Shown: positions 8,677 through 17,488, numbered from the stretch's first letter. The stretch: 64,000 bases of DNA from Duganella sp. BJB476 (GCF_003416895.1 NZ_QVIO01000005.1:248001-312000), one strand, 5' to 3'. The notes: generated by a model from the letters alone, not told the origin. Made by a program: numbers and translations.

Positions 8677-9405
8677 CGACAGCGGCGCAACCAGATCCAG
8701 CCACCGCGTGATGGTCTGCGCAGGAGCTCCCATTTCGCGGATATCGAACAGAATCTCTTTGTTTGCGCGCACATGAACGGGGGTGTAAGTCTGCCGAAGC
8801 GTGCAGCTGTTATCAAACAGAATCGCAGCATCCACGACGTCCAGCGCATGCGCAACCGCCTGCTGGGTGCGTGGAAAGCGCTCGATCAACTTGCGGTGCG
8901 CAACTTTGTGACCACCCTCATGTACTCGCGTCAGTACTCGTCCGATGGAAAGGCCCACATCAGCCAGGCCAACGAACAACAACACTACAAAGTACCCGGC
9001 GCTGCGCAGTCGTTCTATCAGATCTATCTTGCTGCGAACAGTCCCGTCTGGCATTGGCTGCCAATACGAAAACACGGTCTCAAAGGCAAAAGTGGCTTGG
9101 CTGGCAATGGCCTCGTTCATCAAGTCAGCGATACCACGCTGGGAGATACCCATCCATAAGGAATTTTGATCGCGAAATCTTTGCGCCCACGCCGGCCAAA
9201 GACGGCCGTCATGCTGTTCAGGCAACAACGAAAGCAACATCCGATCTGCATTTAGCAGTGGAATTTTGAAATGATCAGCAAGAAACTCGTACCATAAGGT
9301 CGACTTCCCCGATCCATTATGCCCGCAGAGGACAATAGCCAATTGCCTGCTCTCCTGCGGCAGTGCCATGCGGACCGCGCCGCGAACTGTGCGTACCACG
9401 CGCAC
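8674..9405 (-). CDS. Zeta-toxin-like P-loop kinase
   Basis: A 243-residue P-loop protein of the zeta toxin/UDP-N-acetylglucosamine kinase family. Visible marks are the Walker A GHNGSGKST (about 28-36), LLNADRM, the ATFAFETVFS segment, and the RVLTRVHEGGHKV...RFPRT lid motif with its conserved arginines and GGH. Zeta toxins phosphorylate the peptidoglycan precursor UDP-GlcNAc; whether this one is toxic is not shown. The GTG at 9405 lies 7 bp after the upstream small gene; an alternative ATG is at 9369, but neither has a strong ribosome site. Base composition is visibly lower in G+C than its neighbours, suggesting horizontal transfer. Confidence 0.75.
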   Translation of the reverse strand: MRVVRTVRGAVRMALPQESRQLAIVLCGHNGSGKSTLWYEFLADHFKIPLLNADRMLLSLLPEQHDGRLWPAWAQRFRDQNSLWMGISQRGIADLMNEAIASQATFAFETVFSYWQPMPDGTVRSKIDLIERLRSAGYFVVLLFVGLADVGLSIGRVLTRVHEGGHKVAHRKLIERFPRTQQAVAHALDVVDAAILFDNSCTLRQTYTPVHVRANKEILFDIREMGAPAQTITRWLDLVAPLS

Positions 9406-9412
9406 AATAGGC

Positions 9413-9667
9413 TCACTTTATTTCGACAAACTTGCCGCCAATGAAGCGGCCACGAGAGGTTTTTCGTTTGAGTTTACGGATGACGATCGTTGGATCGGAG
9501 GGATCGGCGGAAAACAGCGGTGTATCGCTCTTGAAGCGCAGGCTCAGCTCAGCAGGCAAAGCGGCTACTGCCACGGGTAAGGCCTTGGCTACACGACGGC
9601 TGTCTCGCAGATCGGCATCCTCTGCAACCGGCGGAACTACTACCTGCATCTTTCTGTTACGCGCCAT
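9413..9667 (-). CDS. Small protein upstream of the zeta-like kinase, candidate antitoxin
   Basis: An 84-residue basic protein with no recognised domain. The ATG at 9667 is chosen because AGGAGG lies six bases upstream; the frame extends to a GTG at 9682, but that would place the ribosome site inside the gene. Its C-terminal half is homologous to the product of 8364-8603. It precedes the zeta-like gene by 7 bp in the same direction, the usual position of an antitoxin. The function is inferred from position only. Confidence 0.65.
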   Translation of the reverse strand: MARNRKMQVVVPPVAEDADLRDSRRVAKALPVAVAALPAELSLRFKSDTPLFSADPSDPTIVIRKLKRKTSRGRFIGGKFVEIK

Positions 9668-9686
9668 AGCATCCTCCTGCACTGGC

Positions 9687-9742
9687 GGTTAAGCCGCCGG
9701 GGCAGCCATGATTGGTAGACCCCGGCACTGCTCAAAAGTTCA
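9687..9742. repeat. 56-bp direct repeat, copy 2 of 2
   Basis: 50/56 identical to 8621-8676. It holds a 7-bp inverted repeat GCCGGGG/CCCCGGC with a 17-nt loop. It sits between the glutathione peroxidase stop (9750) and the small gene at 9667, so each of the two related small genes is preceded by one copy. It could be a shared control element (operator or transcript hairpin) or the footprint of a tandem duplication. Confidence 0.85.
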
Positions 9743-9749
9743 GCACCGC

Positions 9750-10352
9750 TTACATCGCCAGCGCTTTTTCCACCGCGCCGACCAGTTGCTTGTCGCTAGG
9801 CGTGACTTTGCTGCCGAAGTTCTCCACCACCTTGCCGTTGCGGTCGATCAGGTATTTGTGGAAGTTCCACGCCGGCGCCTTGCCGGTGATTTTGATCAGG
9901 TTGGCGAACAGCGGATTCGGCTCCTTGCCCGACACCACCGACTTGGCGAACATCGGGAACTTCACGCCGTAGGTGTTGTAGCAGAAATCGGCGATTTCCT
10001 TGCTGCTGCCCGGCTCCTGCTGGCCGAAGTCGTTCGACGGGAAGCCCAGCACCACCAGGCCCTTGCTGCCGTACTTGGCGTACATCGCTTCCAGGCCCTC
10101 GTACTGGCTGGTGAAGCCGCAGTAGCTGGCGGTGTTGACCACCAGGATCACCTTGCCGGCGTACTGGCACAGGTCCTGCGGCGACTCGTCCTGCAAGCGC
10201 TTGAAGGTTTGCTTGAGAATGGCCGGGCAACTGCCCGCCGCAGCGGCCGGGGCCGCCGTTGGCGCGGCGGCGGGCGCCTGGGCAAACGCGGACGCGCTGG
10301 CCAGCAAAGTCAGCGAGGAAAGCAGGCATAACTGGGCAAAGGTCTTGGACAT
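9750..10352 (-). CDS. Exported glutathione peroxidase-family protein
   Basis: A 200-residue thioredoxin-fold peroxidase. Catalytic features are the Cys of NTASYCGFTSQY (Cys rather than selenocysteine), the Gln of FPSNDFGQQEP and the Trp of WNFHKYLID. The first about 24 residues form a signal peptide (MSKTFAQLCLLSSLTLLASA, cleavage after AFA), then an Ala/Pro-rich linker, so it probably acts in the periplasm reducing hydroperoxides. It is likely thioredoxin- rather than glutathione-dependent, as for most bacterial homologues. The ATG at 10352 is chosen because the signal peptide begins there; the frame is open upstream. It is divergent from the esterase at 10520. Confidence 0.88.
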   Translation of the reverse strand: MSKTFAQLCLLSSLTLLASASAFAQAPAAAPTAAPAAAAGSCPAILKQTFKRLQDESPQDLCQYAGKVILVVNTASYCGFTSQYEGLEAMYAKYGSKGLVVLGFPSNDFGQQEPGSSKEIADFCYNTYGVKFPMFAKSVVSGKEPNPLFANLIKITGKAPAWNFHKYLIDRNGKVVENFGSKVTPSDKQLVGAVEKALAM

Positions 10353-10519
10353 GGTGATGGGCCGAAAAAGGGAAAAAACCATTCTATGCCAAACGCCAAC
10401 ACCCTGCTTGCCGAGGCTGTGAATAACAATTTTATGCCCCGCGCACGATTGAGCGAAATTAAGAAAATGACACTCCCCTGCCCCACACTCGACTCCAGAT
10501 CCGACGCGAGGAGAGCGTG

Positions 10520-11581
10520 ATGAGAATACTGTGTCTGCTGTGGCTGCTGATGGGCGCGGCCCAGGCGCAGATGGCGCAGCTAGAACCACTGCCGAATATG
10601 ACGACCACCCAGGTCACCGTCTCCGGCCTCTCGTCCGGAGCCTACATGGCGGTGCAGTTCGAGGTGGCCTTCTCGGAGACGGTGCGGGGCGCCGGCGTCA
10701 TCGCCGGCGGGCCGTACTTCTGCTCGCAGGGCAGCGTGTTCACCGCCACCACCAGTTGCAGCTGCACCAGCGAGCTGTTCACCTGCCGCGTGCGCCCCGG
10801 CGGCACCCGCATCAACGACCTAATCGCCTTCACCGACTGGTTCGCCGGCGCCGGCACCATCGACCCCACGGCCGCCCTGGCCGGCCACCATATCTGGATG
10901 CTGTCCGGCAGCGCCGACTCGGTCGTGCCGCAGGCGGTGATGACCGACCTGTACTTCTACTATCGCCACTATGTCGACGCCGACCACATCTCCTACACCC
11001 GCACCCTGCCGGCCGAGCACGCGATGCCGACGGACCAGTTCGGCAACACCTGCAGCACGCTGGGCACGCCCTACATCAACAACTGCGGCTACGATGCGGC
11101 GGGCGAACTGCTGCGCTGGATCTACGGCCCGCTCACGCCACGCAACAACGGCACGCTGGGCGGCCGCCTGATCGCCTTCGACCAATCGGATTTTTTGCCG
11201 CTGCCCGGCTGGCACGGCATGGCCAGCACTGGCTATATGTACCTGCCCAAGGCCTGCGACGGCAACAGCGGCGCCGGCTGCAAGCTGCACGTGGCCTTCC
11301 ATGGCTGCCTGCAAGACCTGGACAGCATCGGCACCACCTTTGTCGAGCACGCCGGCTACAACGCCTGGGCCGACAGCAACAAGATCGTGGTGCTGTATCC
11401 GCAGGCGTCGGCGATCTACCCGTACACCAATCCCAACGCATGCTGGGACTGGTTTTCCTATGACGATCCGCGCTTTGCACAGCAATCCGGCCACCAGATG
11501 GCGGCCGTCAAGCGCATGGTCGACCGGCTGACCGGCGTGGCGCCGGCCACCGTGCTGGTGCGGCTAGGCGCGCACGACTAG
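10520..11581 (+). CDS. Extracellular PHB depolymerase-like esterase
   Basis: A 353-residue secreted alpha/beta-hydrolase similar to poly(3-hydroxybutyrate) depolymerases. A short signal peptide (MRILCLLWLLMGAAQA) precedes the catalytic region. The lipase-box-like SGLSSGAYMA sits near residues 37-46, the N-terminal position seen in type II catalytic domains. Further on are LSGSADSVVP (candidate Asp region) and the oxyanion-hole-like VAFHGCLQ, then NACWDWFSYDDP. Cysteines probably form disulfides. No substrate-binding C-terminal module is present, so soluble or short-chain substrates are possible. The ATG at 10520 has GAGGAG upstream. The stop interlocks with gabD in CTAG. Confidence 0.75.
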   Translation: MRILCLLWLLMGAAQAQMAQLEPLPNMTTTQVTVSGLSSGAYMAVQFEVAFSETVRGAGVIAGGPYFCSQGSVFTATTSCSCTSELFTCRVRPGGTRINDLIAFTDWFAGAGTIDPTAALAGHHIWMLSGSADSVVPQAVMTDLYFYYRHYVDADHISYTRTLPAEHAMPTDQFGNTCSTLGTPYINNCGYDAAGELLRWIYGPLTPRNNGTLGGRLIAFDQSDFLPLPGWHGMASTGYMYLPKACDGNSGAGCKLHVAFHGCLQDLDSIGTTFVEHAGYNAWADSNKIVVLYPQASAIYPYTNPNACWDWFSYDDPRFAQQSGHQMAAVKRMVDRLTGVAPATVLVRLGAHD

Positions 11582-13032
11582 ATGCCGCCGAGGCAGATGT
11601 ATTTGATGACCAGGTAGTCGTCCAGCCCGTAGTGCGAGCCTTCGCGCCCCAGGCCCGATTGCTTGACGCCGCCGAACGGTGCGATTTCATTGGAGATCAA
11701 GCCGGTGTTGACGCCGACCATGCCGCTCTCCAGCCCTTCCGCCACGCGCCAGATGCGGCCGATGTCGCGCGAATAGAAGTAGCTGGCCAGGCCGAACTCG
11801 GTGTTGTTGGCCAGTTCCACGGCTTGCTCGTCGGTCGTGAAGCGGAACAGCGGCGCCAGCGGACCGAAGGTCTCTTCGGTGGCGACGATCATGTCGCTGG
11901 TGACGTCGGCGATCACGGTCGGCTGGAAGAAGCTGTGGCCCAGCGCGTGCCGCTTGCCGCCGACCAGCAGGCGACCGCCCTTGGCCAGCGCATCGGCCAC
12001 ATGCTGCTCGACCTTCTGCACCGCCTTATCGTCGATCAGCGGCCCCTGGGTCACGCCCTCGTCCGCGCCGTTGCCGACCTTGAGCTTGGCCACGGCGGCC
12101 ACCAGCTTTTCGGCAAATTGTTCGTACACGCCGTCCTGCACGTAGATGCGGTTGGCGCAGACGCAGGTCTGGCCGGCGTTGCGGTACTTGGAGGCCAATG
12201 CGCCCTCCACCGCCGCATCGAGGTCGGCATCGTCGAACACGATAAACGGCGCGTTGCCGCCCAGTTCCAGCGACAGCTTCTTGATCGTCTTGGCGCTCTG
12301 CTCCATCAGCAGACGGCCCACCGCCGTCGAGCCGGTGAAGGTCAACTTGCGCACGGTCGGGTTGGACGTCATCTCGGCGCCGATATCCTTCGGCGTACCG
12401 GTCACCACGCTGAACACGCCAGCCGGTACGCCCGCGCGCTCGGCCAATACAGCCAGCGCCAGCGCGCAGTACGGCGTCGATTCCGCGGGCTTGAGTACCA
12501 TCGGACAGCCGGCGGCCAGTGCGGGACCGGCCTTGCGGGTGATCATCGCGATCGGGAAGTTCCACGGCGTGATGGCGGCGCAGACGCCGATCGGCTCCTT
12601 GGTCACCACCAAACGGCGGTCCAGCCACGGCGACGCCAGCGTTTCGCCGGACACGCGCTTGGCTTCCTCGCCAAACCATTCGATGAAGGACGCGCCATAC
12701 GCCACCTCGCCGCGCGACTCAGCCAGCGGCTTGCCCTGTTCGGCCGTCATCAGCTGCGCCAGGTCTTCGGTGTTTTCCAGGATCAGGTCATTCCACTTGC
12801 GCAGGATGACGGCGCGCTCCTTGGCGCTCTTCTTGCGCCATGCGGGCCACGCCGCGTTGGCGGCGGCGATGGCGCGGCGCGTCTCGGCGGTGCCCATCAA
12901 CGGCACGGTGCCGAGTTGCTCGCCGGTGGCGGGATTGGTCACGGCCAGCGTGGCGCCGTTGTCGGCATCGGCCCACTCGCCGTTGATGTAGGCCTGCTGC
13001 CGCAGCAGGCTGGGATCTTTAAGTTGCAGCAT
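11578..13032 (-). CDS. gabD: Succinate-semialdehyde dehydrogenase
   Basis: A 484-residue aldehyde dehydrogenase with full GabD character. It oxidises succinate semialdehyde to succinate with NAD(P)+, in GABA catabolism. Seen: TPWNFPIAMITRKAGPALAAG in the cofactor site, FTGSTAVGR, the general-base Glu in LELGGNAP, and the catalytic Cys in NAGQTCVCANR, followed by GPLIDDKAVQKVEQHV. The ATG at 13032 has AGGAG upstream. It starts 12 bp after the end of the PPK2 gene on the same strand, so co-transcription is possible. No gabT is in the window, so related semialdehydes remain possible substrates. Confidence 0.88.
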   Translation of the reverse strand: MLQLKDPSLLRQQAYINGEWADADNGATLAVTNPATGEQLGTVPLMGTAETRRAIAAANAAWPAWRKKSAKERAVILRKWNDLILENTEDLAQLMTAEQGKPLAESRGEVAYGASFIEWFGEEAKRVSGETLASPWLDRRLVVTKEPIGVCAAITPWNFPIAMITRKAGPALAAGCPMVLKPAESTPYCALALAVLAERAGVPAGVFSVVTGTPKDIGAEMTSNPTVRKLTFTGSTAVGRLLMEQSAKTIKKLSLELGGNAPFIVFDDADLDAAVEGALASKYRNAGQTCVCANRIYVQDGVYEQFAEKLVAAVAKLKVGNGADEGVTQGPLIDDKAVQKVEQHVADALAKGGRLLVGGKRHALGHSFFQPTVIADVTSDMIVATEETFGPLAPLFRFTTDEQAVELANNTEFGLASYFYSRDIGRIWRVAEGLESGMVGVNTGLISNEIAPFGGVKQSGLGREGSHYGLDDYLVIKYICLGGI

Positions 13033-13044
13033 TGGTAGACTCCT

Positions 13045-13887
13045 TTACTCCACGGTGAACGAGGACAAATCGGGATGCGGTTCGGGATACGCCAGGTCCA
13101 TGCCTTCCAAGGTCTCCAGCAGCAGGCTGGCGACCACCAGGTTGCGGTGGGTCTTGGAATTGGCCGGCACCACGTACCACGGCGCATGCGGCGCGTTGGT
13201 CTCGCGGATGGCCTGTTCGTAAGCGCGCTGGTACTCGCCCCATTTCTTGCGCTGCTCGACGTCGGCCGGATTGAATTTCCACTGCTTGTCGGGATCGTCC
13301 AAGCGCTCCTGCAAGCGCTCGCGCTGCTCTTCCTTCGAGATGTGCAGGAACACTTTGACGATCACCGTGCCAGTCTCCGCCAGCATGCGTTCGAAATCGC
13401 GGATCTGCGCGTAACGGCGCTGGCATTCCTCGCCGTCGATCATGCCCTGTACCTTGGTGATCAACACGTCTTCGTAGTGGCTGCGGTTGAAGATCGCGAT
13501 CTCGCCCTTGACCGGTACCTGCTGGTGCACGCGCCACAGGTAGTCGTGCGCCAGTTCGTTGTCGGTCGGCGCCTTGAAGGCGGCGGCCCGTATGCCCATC
13601 GGGCTGATGCCGCTGAACATGGCGCGTATCGTGCCGTCCTTGCCGGCGGTGTCCATGCCCTGCAAGATCAGCAGCACCTTCTGCTGGTGCTGTGCATACA
13701 GCTTGTCCTGCAAGGCGCCGATGCGGTCGAGCAGCGCGGCGATGCGCTTGCGGTCCAGCGCCTTGGCCTTGGACTTGCTCAATTCCGGGTTGGCGGAGCG
13801 GCTGGAAAAAGCCGCGTCGTCTGCATATTTTTCGTGCAGTTTGAGTTTGGCGGAGGCGCCGAAGCGCTGGCGGGCGTTATGTGTCAT
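13045..13887 (-). CDS. ppk2: PPK2-family polyphosphate kinase
   Basis: A 280-residue polyphosphate:nucleotide phosphotransferase. The PPK2 P-loop is GMDTAGKDGTI, followed by the lid region (PTDNELAHDYLWRVHQQVP) and the Walker B-like FNRSHYEDVL. Length and motifs fit single-domain PPK2 of the class that phosphorylates nucleoside mono- or diphosphates using polyphosphate. The C terminus (SKTHRNLVVASLLLETLEGM) is also typical. It lies between gabD and the FAD oxidoreductase, all on the minus strand. Its nucleotide preference cannot be read from the sequence. Confidence 0.87.
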   Translation of the reverse strand: MTHNARQRFGASAKLKLHEKYADDAAFSSRSANPELSKSKAKALDRKRIAALLDRIGALQDKLYAQHQQKVLLILQGMDTAGKDGTIRAMFSGISPMGIRAAAFKAPTDNELAHDYLWRVHQQVPVKGEIAIFNRSHYEDVLITKVQGMIDGEECQRRYAQIRDFERMLAETGTVIVKVFLHISKEEQRERLQERLDDPDKQWKFNPADVEQRKKWGEYQRAYEQAIRETNAPHAPWYVVPANSKTHRNLVVASLLLETLEGMDLAYPEPHPDLSSFTVE

Positions 13888-13899
13888 GAGATCAGCTTA

Positions 13900-15510
13900 T
13901 CACTTTGCGGCAAGGGTTGCGGCGCGATAGCCCCACCACGCGGCCTCCTCGAACACCGAGAAGCCCGACAGGTCGGCATGCGCGAACAGTATGGGACCAT
14001 CGACCTCGCGCAGCGCCTTCATGCCGGCGTTGCTGCGGAAGTTGGGTCCCGGCGACGCCATCGCGTGGCCGCGCAGCGTGATGTCGACCCGTTCGACGCA
14101 GGAGGCGAACTGCGAGCCGTAGGCTTCCTTCAGATCGGCGCTGGCCAGCGCCAGCAGCTCCTCCGGCTTGGCCGCCTCCAGCCAGCGGCGCGCGGCGGCA
14201 GGCTTGCGGTCCGACAGCGCGACGTAGGCGCTGAAGACGGTCTTCTCCGGCGGCCGCACGCGGATGTCCTGATGCGTCGAGACGACAAAGCCCAGTCCCG
14301 GCTCGCTGTACACCACGTTATCCCACGACAGCGGCTGGCTGGGACGCTCGTCCGGGAAGCGCTTGAGCAGGAAGTTCGCCACCATCCACGGCGCGTAGTC
14401 GGGAACGTGTTTGACCGGATCGAAACCGTAAGCGGCGATGTTATCCACAACCCGCGCCGCCACGTAGGTGGGCATCGCGCAGATCGCCTTGCGGGCGCGG
14501 ACCATGTAGGTGGACGGCTTGCCGTTTTCCAGCTTGAAGCACAGCGCCTCGACGCCGCCCGCCGTGGTCTTCAGCGACACGACGGTGCCGGCCTTGCGCT
14601 GGATGCCGGACGCGCGCTCGATGCCGGAAGCCAGCGGCTGCAAGCCTCCCGGCCAGGTGAGCCAGGCACCGTTGCCGGCGTTGGCGGCCTGGCCCCAGCG
14701 GCTGCAATAGTAGTGCAGCCCGGCCCAGGCCGAAACCTGGTCATAGCGGGTGCCGTAGTCGTCGCGGCAGCAGTAGTTCAGGTACCAGTGCAGCGTCGGC
14801 GACTTGTAGCCGTTCTGCTCCAGCCACTGCTTGAGAGTGATGCGATCCAGCGCCTGCCACTGCGGGTCTTCCGACGACAGCACGGTCGGGAACACGAACA
14901 CGCGGCGGCCGTCGGCGCCGTGAGTCTGGCGCAGCCGCGTTACCTCGGCGAAGAAGCGCGTGTGTTCGTCGCGCTCCCATTGCGGCACGCCGTCGGTGGG
15001 AATGAAACCGTCCTGCCAGTGGCCGTTGAACAGCAGGCGTTCTTCCGGACCGTGCAGGATGAAACGCTCGTCGTAGTAAGGCTTCTCCGCCATCGCATCT
15101 TTTTGAATGATGCCCAGGTCGGCCAGGATCTCGCGCACGTGCACCGATTCCGGCGATGGCAGCGGCAGGTAGTGCGCGCCGGTCGGATATTCGAGGTCGC
15201 CGAAGGCGCCGCCGGCGGCGTTACCGTGCGGCTGCGGGCCGTCTATCATCAACACATCGGTCTTGCCGAGTTTTTTCAGCTTCCACGCGGCGGTCAGGCC
15301 GGCCACGCCGGAGCCGAGGATGGCGATGTCGGTGTGGATAACTTCCGATGGCGGCGGCAAGGCGCGGCGGTCGCGCAGGAAGTGGCCCTCGTCGCGGCCC
15401 GGATAGTGGACCGTTGGCGTGATCTCCTGCCAGCGATGAAATCCTGCCACGCTACCCGCCGCCACCACGCCGCTGGCGCCGGCCCATACAAGGAAGGAGC
15501 GGCGCAGCAT
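13900..15510 (-). CDS. FAD-dependent amine-oxidase-like oxidoreductase with N-terminal export/anchor segment
   Basis: A 536-residue flavoprotein. After a hydrophobic N terminus (MLRRSFLVWAGASGVVAAGS), perhaps a signal or anchor, comes the Rossmann motif AILGSGVAGLTAAWKLKKLG (about 50-69). A C-terminal FAD-contact region lies around FAHADLSGFSVFEEAAWWGY. The overall layout is that of flavin amine oxidases/NAD(P)-binding oxidoreductases. The ATG at 15510 shares one base with the TGA of the spermidine-synthase-like gene (TGATG), so the two are translationally coupled. This suggests that it acts on a polyamine or its product; that is inference. Longer upstream frames overlap the synthase gene and were rejected. 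Confidence 0.75.
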   Translation of the reverse strand: MLRRSFLVWAGASGVVAAGSVAGFHRWQEITPTVHYPGRDEGHFLRDRRALPPPSEVIHTDIAILGSGVAGLTAAWKLKKLGKTDVLMIDGPQPHGNAAGGAFGDLEYPTGAHYLPLPSPESVHVREILADLGIIQKDAMAEKPYYDERFILHGPEERLLFNGHWQDGFIPTDGVPQWERDEHTRFFAEVTRLRQTHGADGRRVFVFPTVLSSEDPQWQALDRITLKQWLEQNGYKSPTLHWYLNYCCRDDYGTRYDQVSAWAGLHYYCSRWGQAANAGNGAWLTWPGGLQPLASGIERASGIQRKAGTVVSLKTTAGGVEALCFKLENGKPSTYMVRARKAICAMPTYVAARVVDNIAAYGFDPVKHVPDYAPWMVANFLLKRFPDERPSQPLSWDNVVYSEPGLGFVVSTHQDIRVRPPEKTVFSAYVALSDRKPAAARRWLEAAKPEELLALASADLKEAYGSQFASCVERVDITLRGHAMASPGPNFRSNAGMKALREVDGPILFAHADLSGFSVFEEAAWWGYRAATLAAK

Positions 15511-17021
15511 CAGCGTATCACCCTGCGCCAGTCCTGCTCGAACTCGTGCACCAGCGACTGCGTGTTGAGGCGGTTCGGCTCCATCGGCAGCGCCTTCATA
15601 TCCGGCGGGAAGATGAACATCTCGCGCGTGGTGTCGGCGTTCAGGTAGCGCATCGGCAGGCGGTATTCGGTGGGCGGCTTGTAGTCCGCCTGCGGCGTGG
15701 CGAGGATGAAGCCCCATTCGCCGAACGACGGCACGTAGGCGTGGTAGGGATAGGTCTTCAGGCCCACTTCGCGCAGCGTGGCGTCGATGGTCCAGTAAGC
15801 GTGCGGCGCGAAGAACGGCGACGTCGATTGCACCACCATCAAGCCATTGGCGGCCAGGTGCTTCTTCACCATGCCGTAGAACGGCACCGAATACAGCTTG
15901 CCCAGCGCGAAACTGGACGGATCGGGGAAATCGACGATGACGGCGTCAAACATATCGTCGCTGTGCTGCAGCCAGATCGCCGCGTCGGCGTTGATGACGC
16001 GCACCCGCTTGTCGCTGAAGGAGCCATGATTCAGCTTGACCAGCTCTTCGCGCTTGGTGAAGGCGCCCGTCATTGCCGGGTCGAGGTCGACCAGCGTGAC
16101 CTGTTCGATATTCGGATAACGCAGGATCTCGCGCAGCGCCAGGCCGTCGCCGCCGCCCAGCACCAGCACGTGCCGCGCCCAAGGCAGCGGTTGCAGCACC
16201 GGGTGCACCAGCGCTTCGTGATAGCGGTACTCGTCGCGCGAGGAGAATTGCAGGTTGCCGTTGATGTACAGGCGCAGGTCGTCCTTCCAGCGCGTGATCA
16301 CCAGCCGCTGATAGGGCGTGGTGGTGGCGTACACGATCTCGTCGCCGAACAGGCCATGCTCGCCCCAGTAGGTCATCTTGTCGGCGAAGGCGAAGCCGAA
16401 AATCAGCACGCACATCACACTGGCGGCGCGCAGCATGCGGCCGGTGACGTTTTTCAGCTCTGTGCGAAACGCCGTAATTGTCCACAGGGCGACGCCCACA
16501 TTGAGCATGCCGAACAAAAACCCGGTGCGCACCAGCCCCAGATACGGCGCCAGCACCAGCGGGAACAACAGCGACACCGCCAGCGCGCCCAGGTAATCGA
16601 AAGTCAGCACGCGGCTGACCAGCTCATTGAATTCGGTCTTGCGCTCGTTAAGCGCGCGCATCACCAGCGGCACCTCCATGCCGACGAAGGCGCCGATCAG
16701 GAATACCATCACGTACAGCAGCGTGCGGAACGGCGCCGCCATCCACGAGAAGGTCAGGAACAGCACCGCCGCCGACAGGCCGCCCACCAGGCCGACCGCC
16801 AGTTCGATATCCACAAAGCGCGCCAGCACATCCTCATCCCTGACATACTTGGAAAAGTGGGCGCCGACGCCCATGGCGAACAGATAGCAGCCGATGATGG
16901 TGGAGAACTGCAAGATGGAATCGCCCAGCAGGTAGCTGGACAGGGCGCCGGCGATCAATTCGTAGGCCAGGCCGCAGGAAGCGACGACGAAGACGGACAG
17001 GATGAGAATCTTTTTGGTCAT
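15510..17021 (-). CDS. Membrane-embedded spermidine-synthase-like aminopropyltransferase
   Basis: A 503-residue fusion of about seven transmembrane helices (between residues 5 and 215) and a C-terminal spermidine-synthase domain (about 230-490). The domain has YQRLV, DEYRYHEALVHP with the synthase Tyr-His-Glu, the SAM-binding VLGGGDGLALRE, acidic VDLDP, and DFPDP in the place of the catalytic D-x-x-D-P. These residues suggest an active transferase of an aminopropyl group from decarboxylated SAM to a polyamine, at the inner membrane. No clear ribosome site precedes the ATG at 17021. It is divergent from DUF350 (65 bp apart), whose operon encodes the SAM decarboxylase that would supply its co-substrate. 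Confidence 0.82.
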   Translation of the reverse strand: MTKKILILSVFVVASCGLAYELIAGALSSYLLGDSILQFSTIIGCYLFAMGVGAHFSKYVRDEDVLARFVDIELAVGLVGGLSAAVLFLTFSWMAAPFRTLLYVMVFLIGAFVGMEVPLVMRALNERKTEFNELVSRVLTFDYLGALAVSLLFPLVLAPYLGLVRTGFLFGMLNVGVALWTITAFRTELKNVTGRMLRAASVMCVLIFGFAFADKMTYWGEHGLFGDEIVYATTTPYQRLVITRWKDDLRLYINGNLQFSSRDEYRYHEALVHPVLQPLPWARHVLVLGGGDGLALREILRYPNIEQVTLVDLDPAMTGAFTKREELVKLNHGSFSDKRVRVINADAAIWLQHSDDMFDAVIVDFPDPSSFALGKLYSVPFYGMVKKHLAANGLMVVQSTSPFFAPHAYWTIDATLREVGLKTYPYHAYVPSFGEWGFILATPQADYKPPTEYRLPMRYLNADTTREMFIFPPDMKALPMEPNRLNTQSLVHEFEQDWRRVIR

Positions 17022-17086
17022 TTAGCTATTTTTGCACTAATATGTTTGAGCGTTAGCAAGTTAACCACTTTAACCCAAGGTGCGCC

Positions 17087-17473
17087 GTGCCCGCCATCCT
17101 AAACTACCTGATTCATCTTTTGCTGGCCGCCGTGCTGCTGGCGATATTTTTCAAAGCCTACACGTGGATGACGCCTTTTGACGAGGTGCTGCTGATACGG
17201 CAGGGGAATTTCGCCGCGGCGCTATCGCTGGGCGGGGCCTTGATAGGTTTTTCCATCACCATCGCCTCGGCGCTGGTGCATACTGCCGATTACAAGGAGT
17301 TCTCCGCCTGGGCGCTCGGCGCGATGGTGGTGCAGATGCTGGCCTATGCCATCACCACGCGCGCGCTGAACATGTCGAAGGACCAGATCGAAGGCAACAA
17401 CGCGGCCTTCGGCGGCCTGCTGGGGGCCATTTCCATTTCCATCGGCGCCATCAACGGCGCCTGCATTTCCTAA
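17087..17473 (+). CDS. DUF350 membrane protein
   Basis: A 128-residue integral membrane protein with about four predicted helices (near 5-23, 43-63, 70-92 and 106-126). It matches the DUF350 (YjfL) family, whose function is unknown. The GTG start at 17087 is supported by AAGG seven bases before it and by the immediate onset of the first helix. It is the first gene of a tightly spaced five-gene unit (gaps of 15 and 9 bp, then two 4-bp overlaps). DUF350 proteins recur with polyamine-related enzymes and SPFH or PspA-type proteins, suggesting a role in membrane stress or polyamine handling. Confidence 0.85.
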   Translation: MPAILNYLIHLLLAAVLLAIFFKAYTWMTPFDEVLLIRQGNFAAALSLGGALIGFSITIASALVHTADYKEFSAWALGAMVVQMLAYAITTRALNMSKDQIEGNNAAFGGLLGAISISIGAINGACIS

Positions 17474-17488
17474 TTAGCGAGGACCATC

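Noticed and set aside
10410..10440. TGTGAATAACAAT between the peroxidase and esterase, resembling a DnaA box or lac-type operator
   Set aside because: Isolated, not palindromic, and not accompanied by other sites.
13075..15648. Long open frame (857 codons) on the plus strand opposite PPK2 and the FAD oxidoreductase
   Set aside because: It is the antisense shadow of two well-supported G+C-rich genes; its product is low-complexity (Arg/Gly/Ala/His-rich) with no family features.
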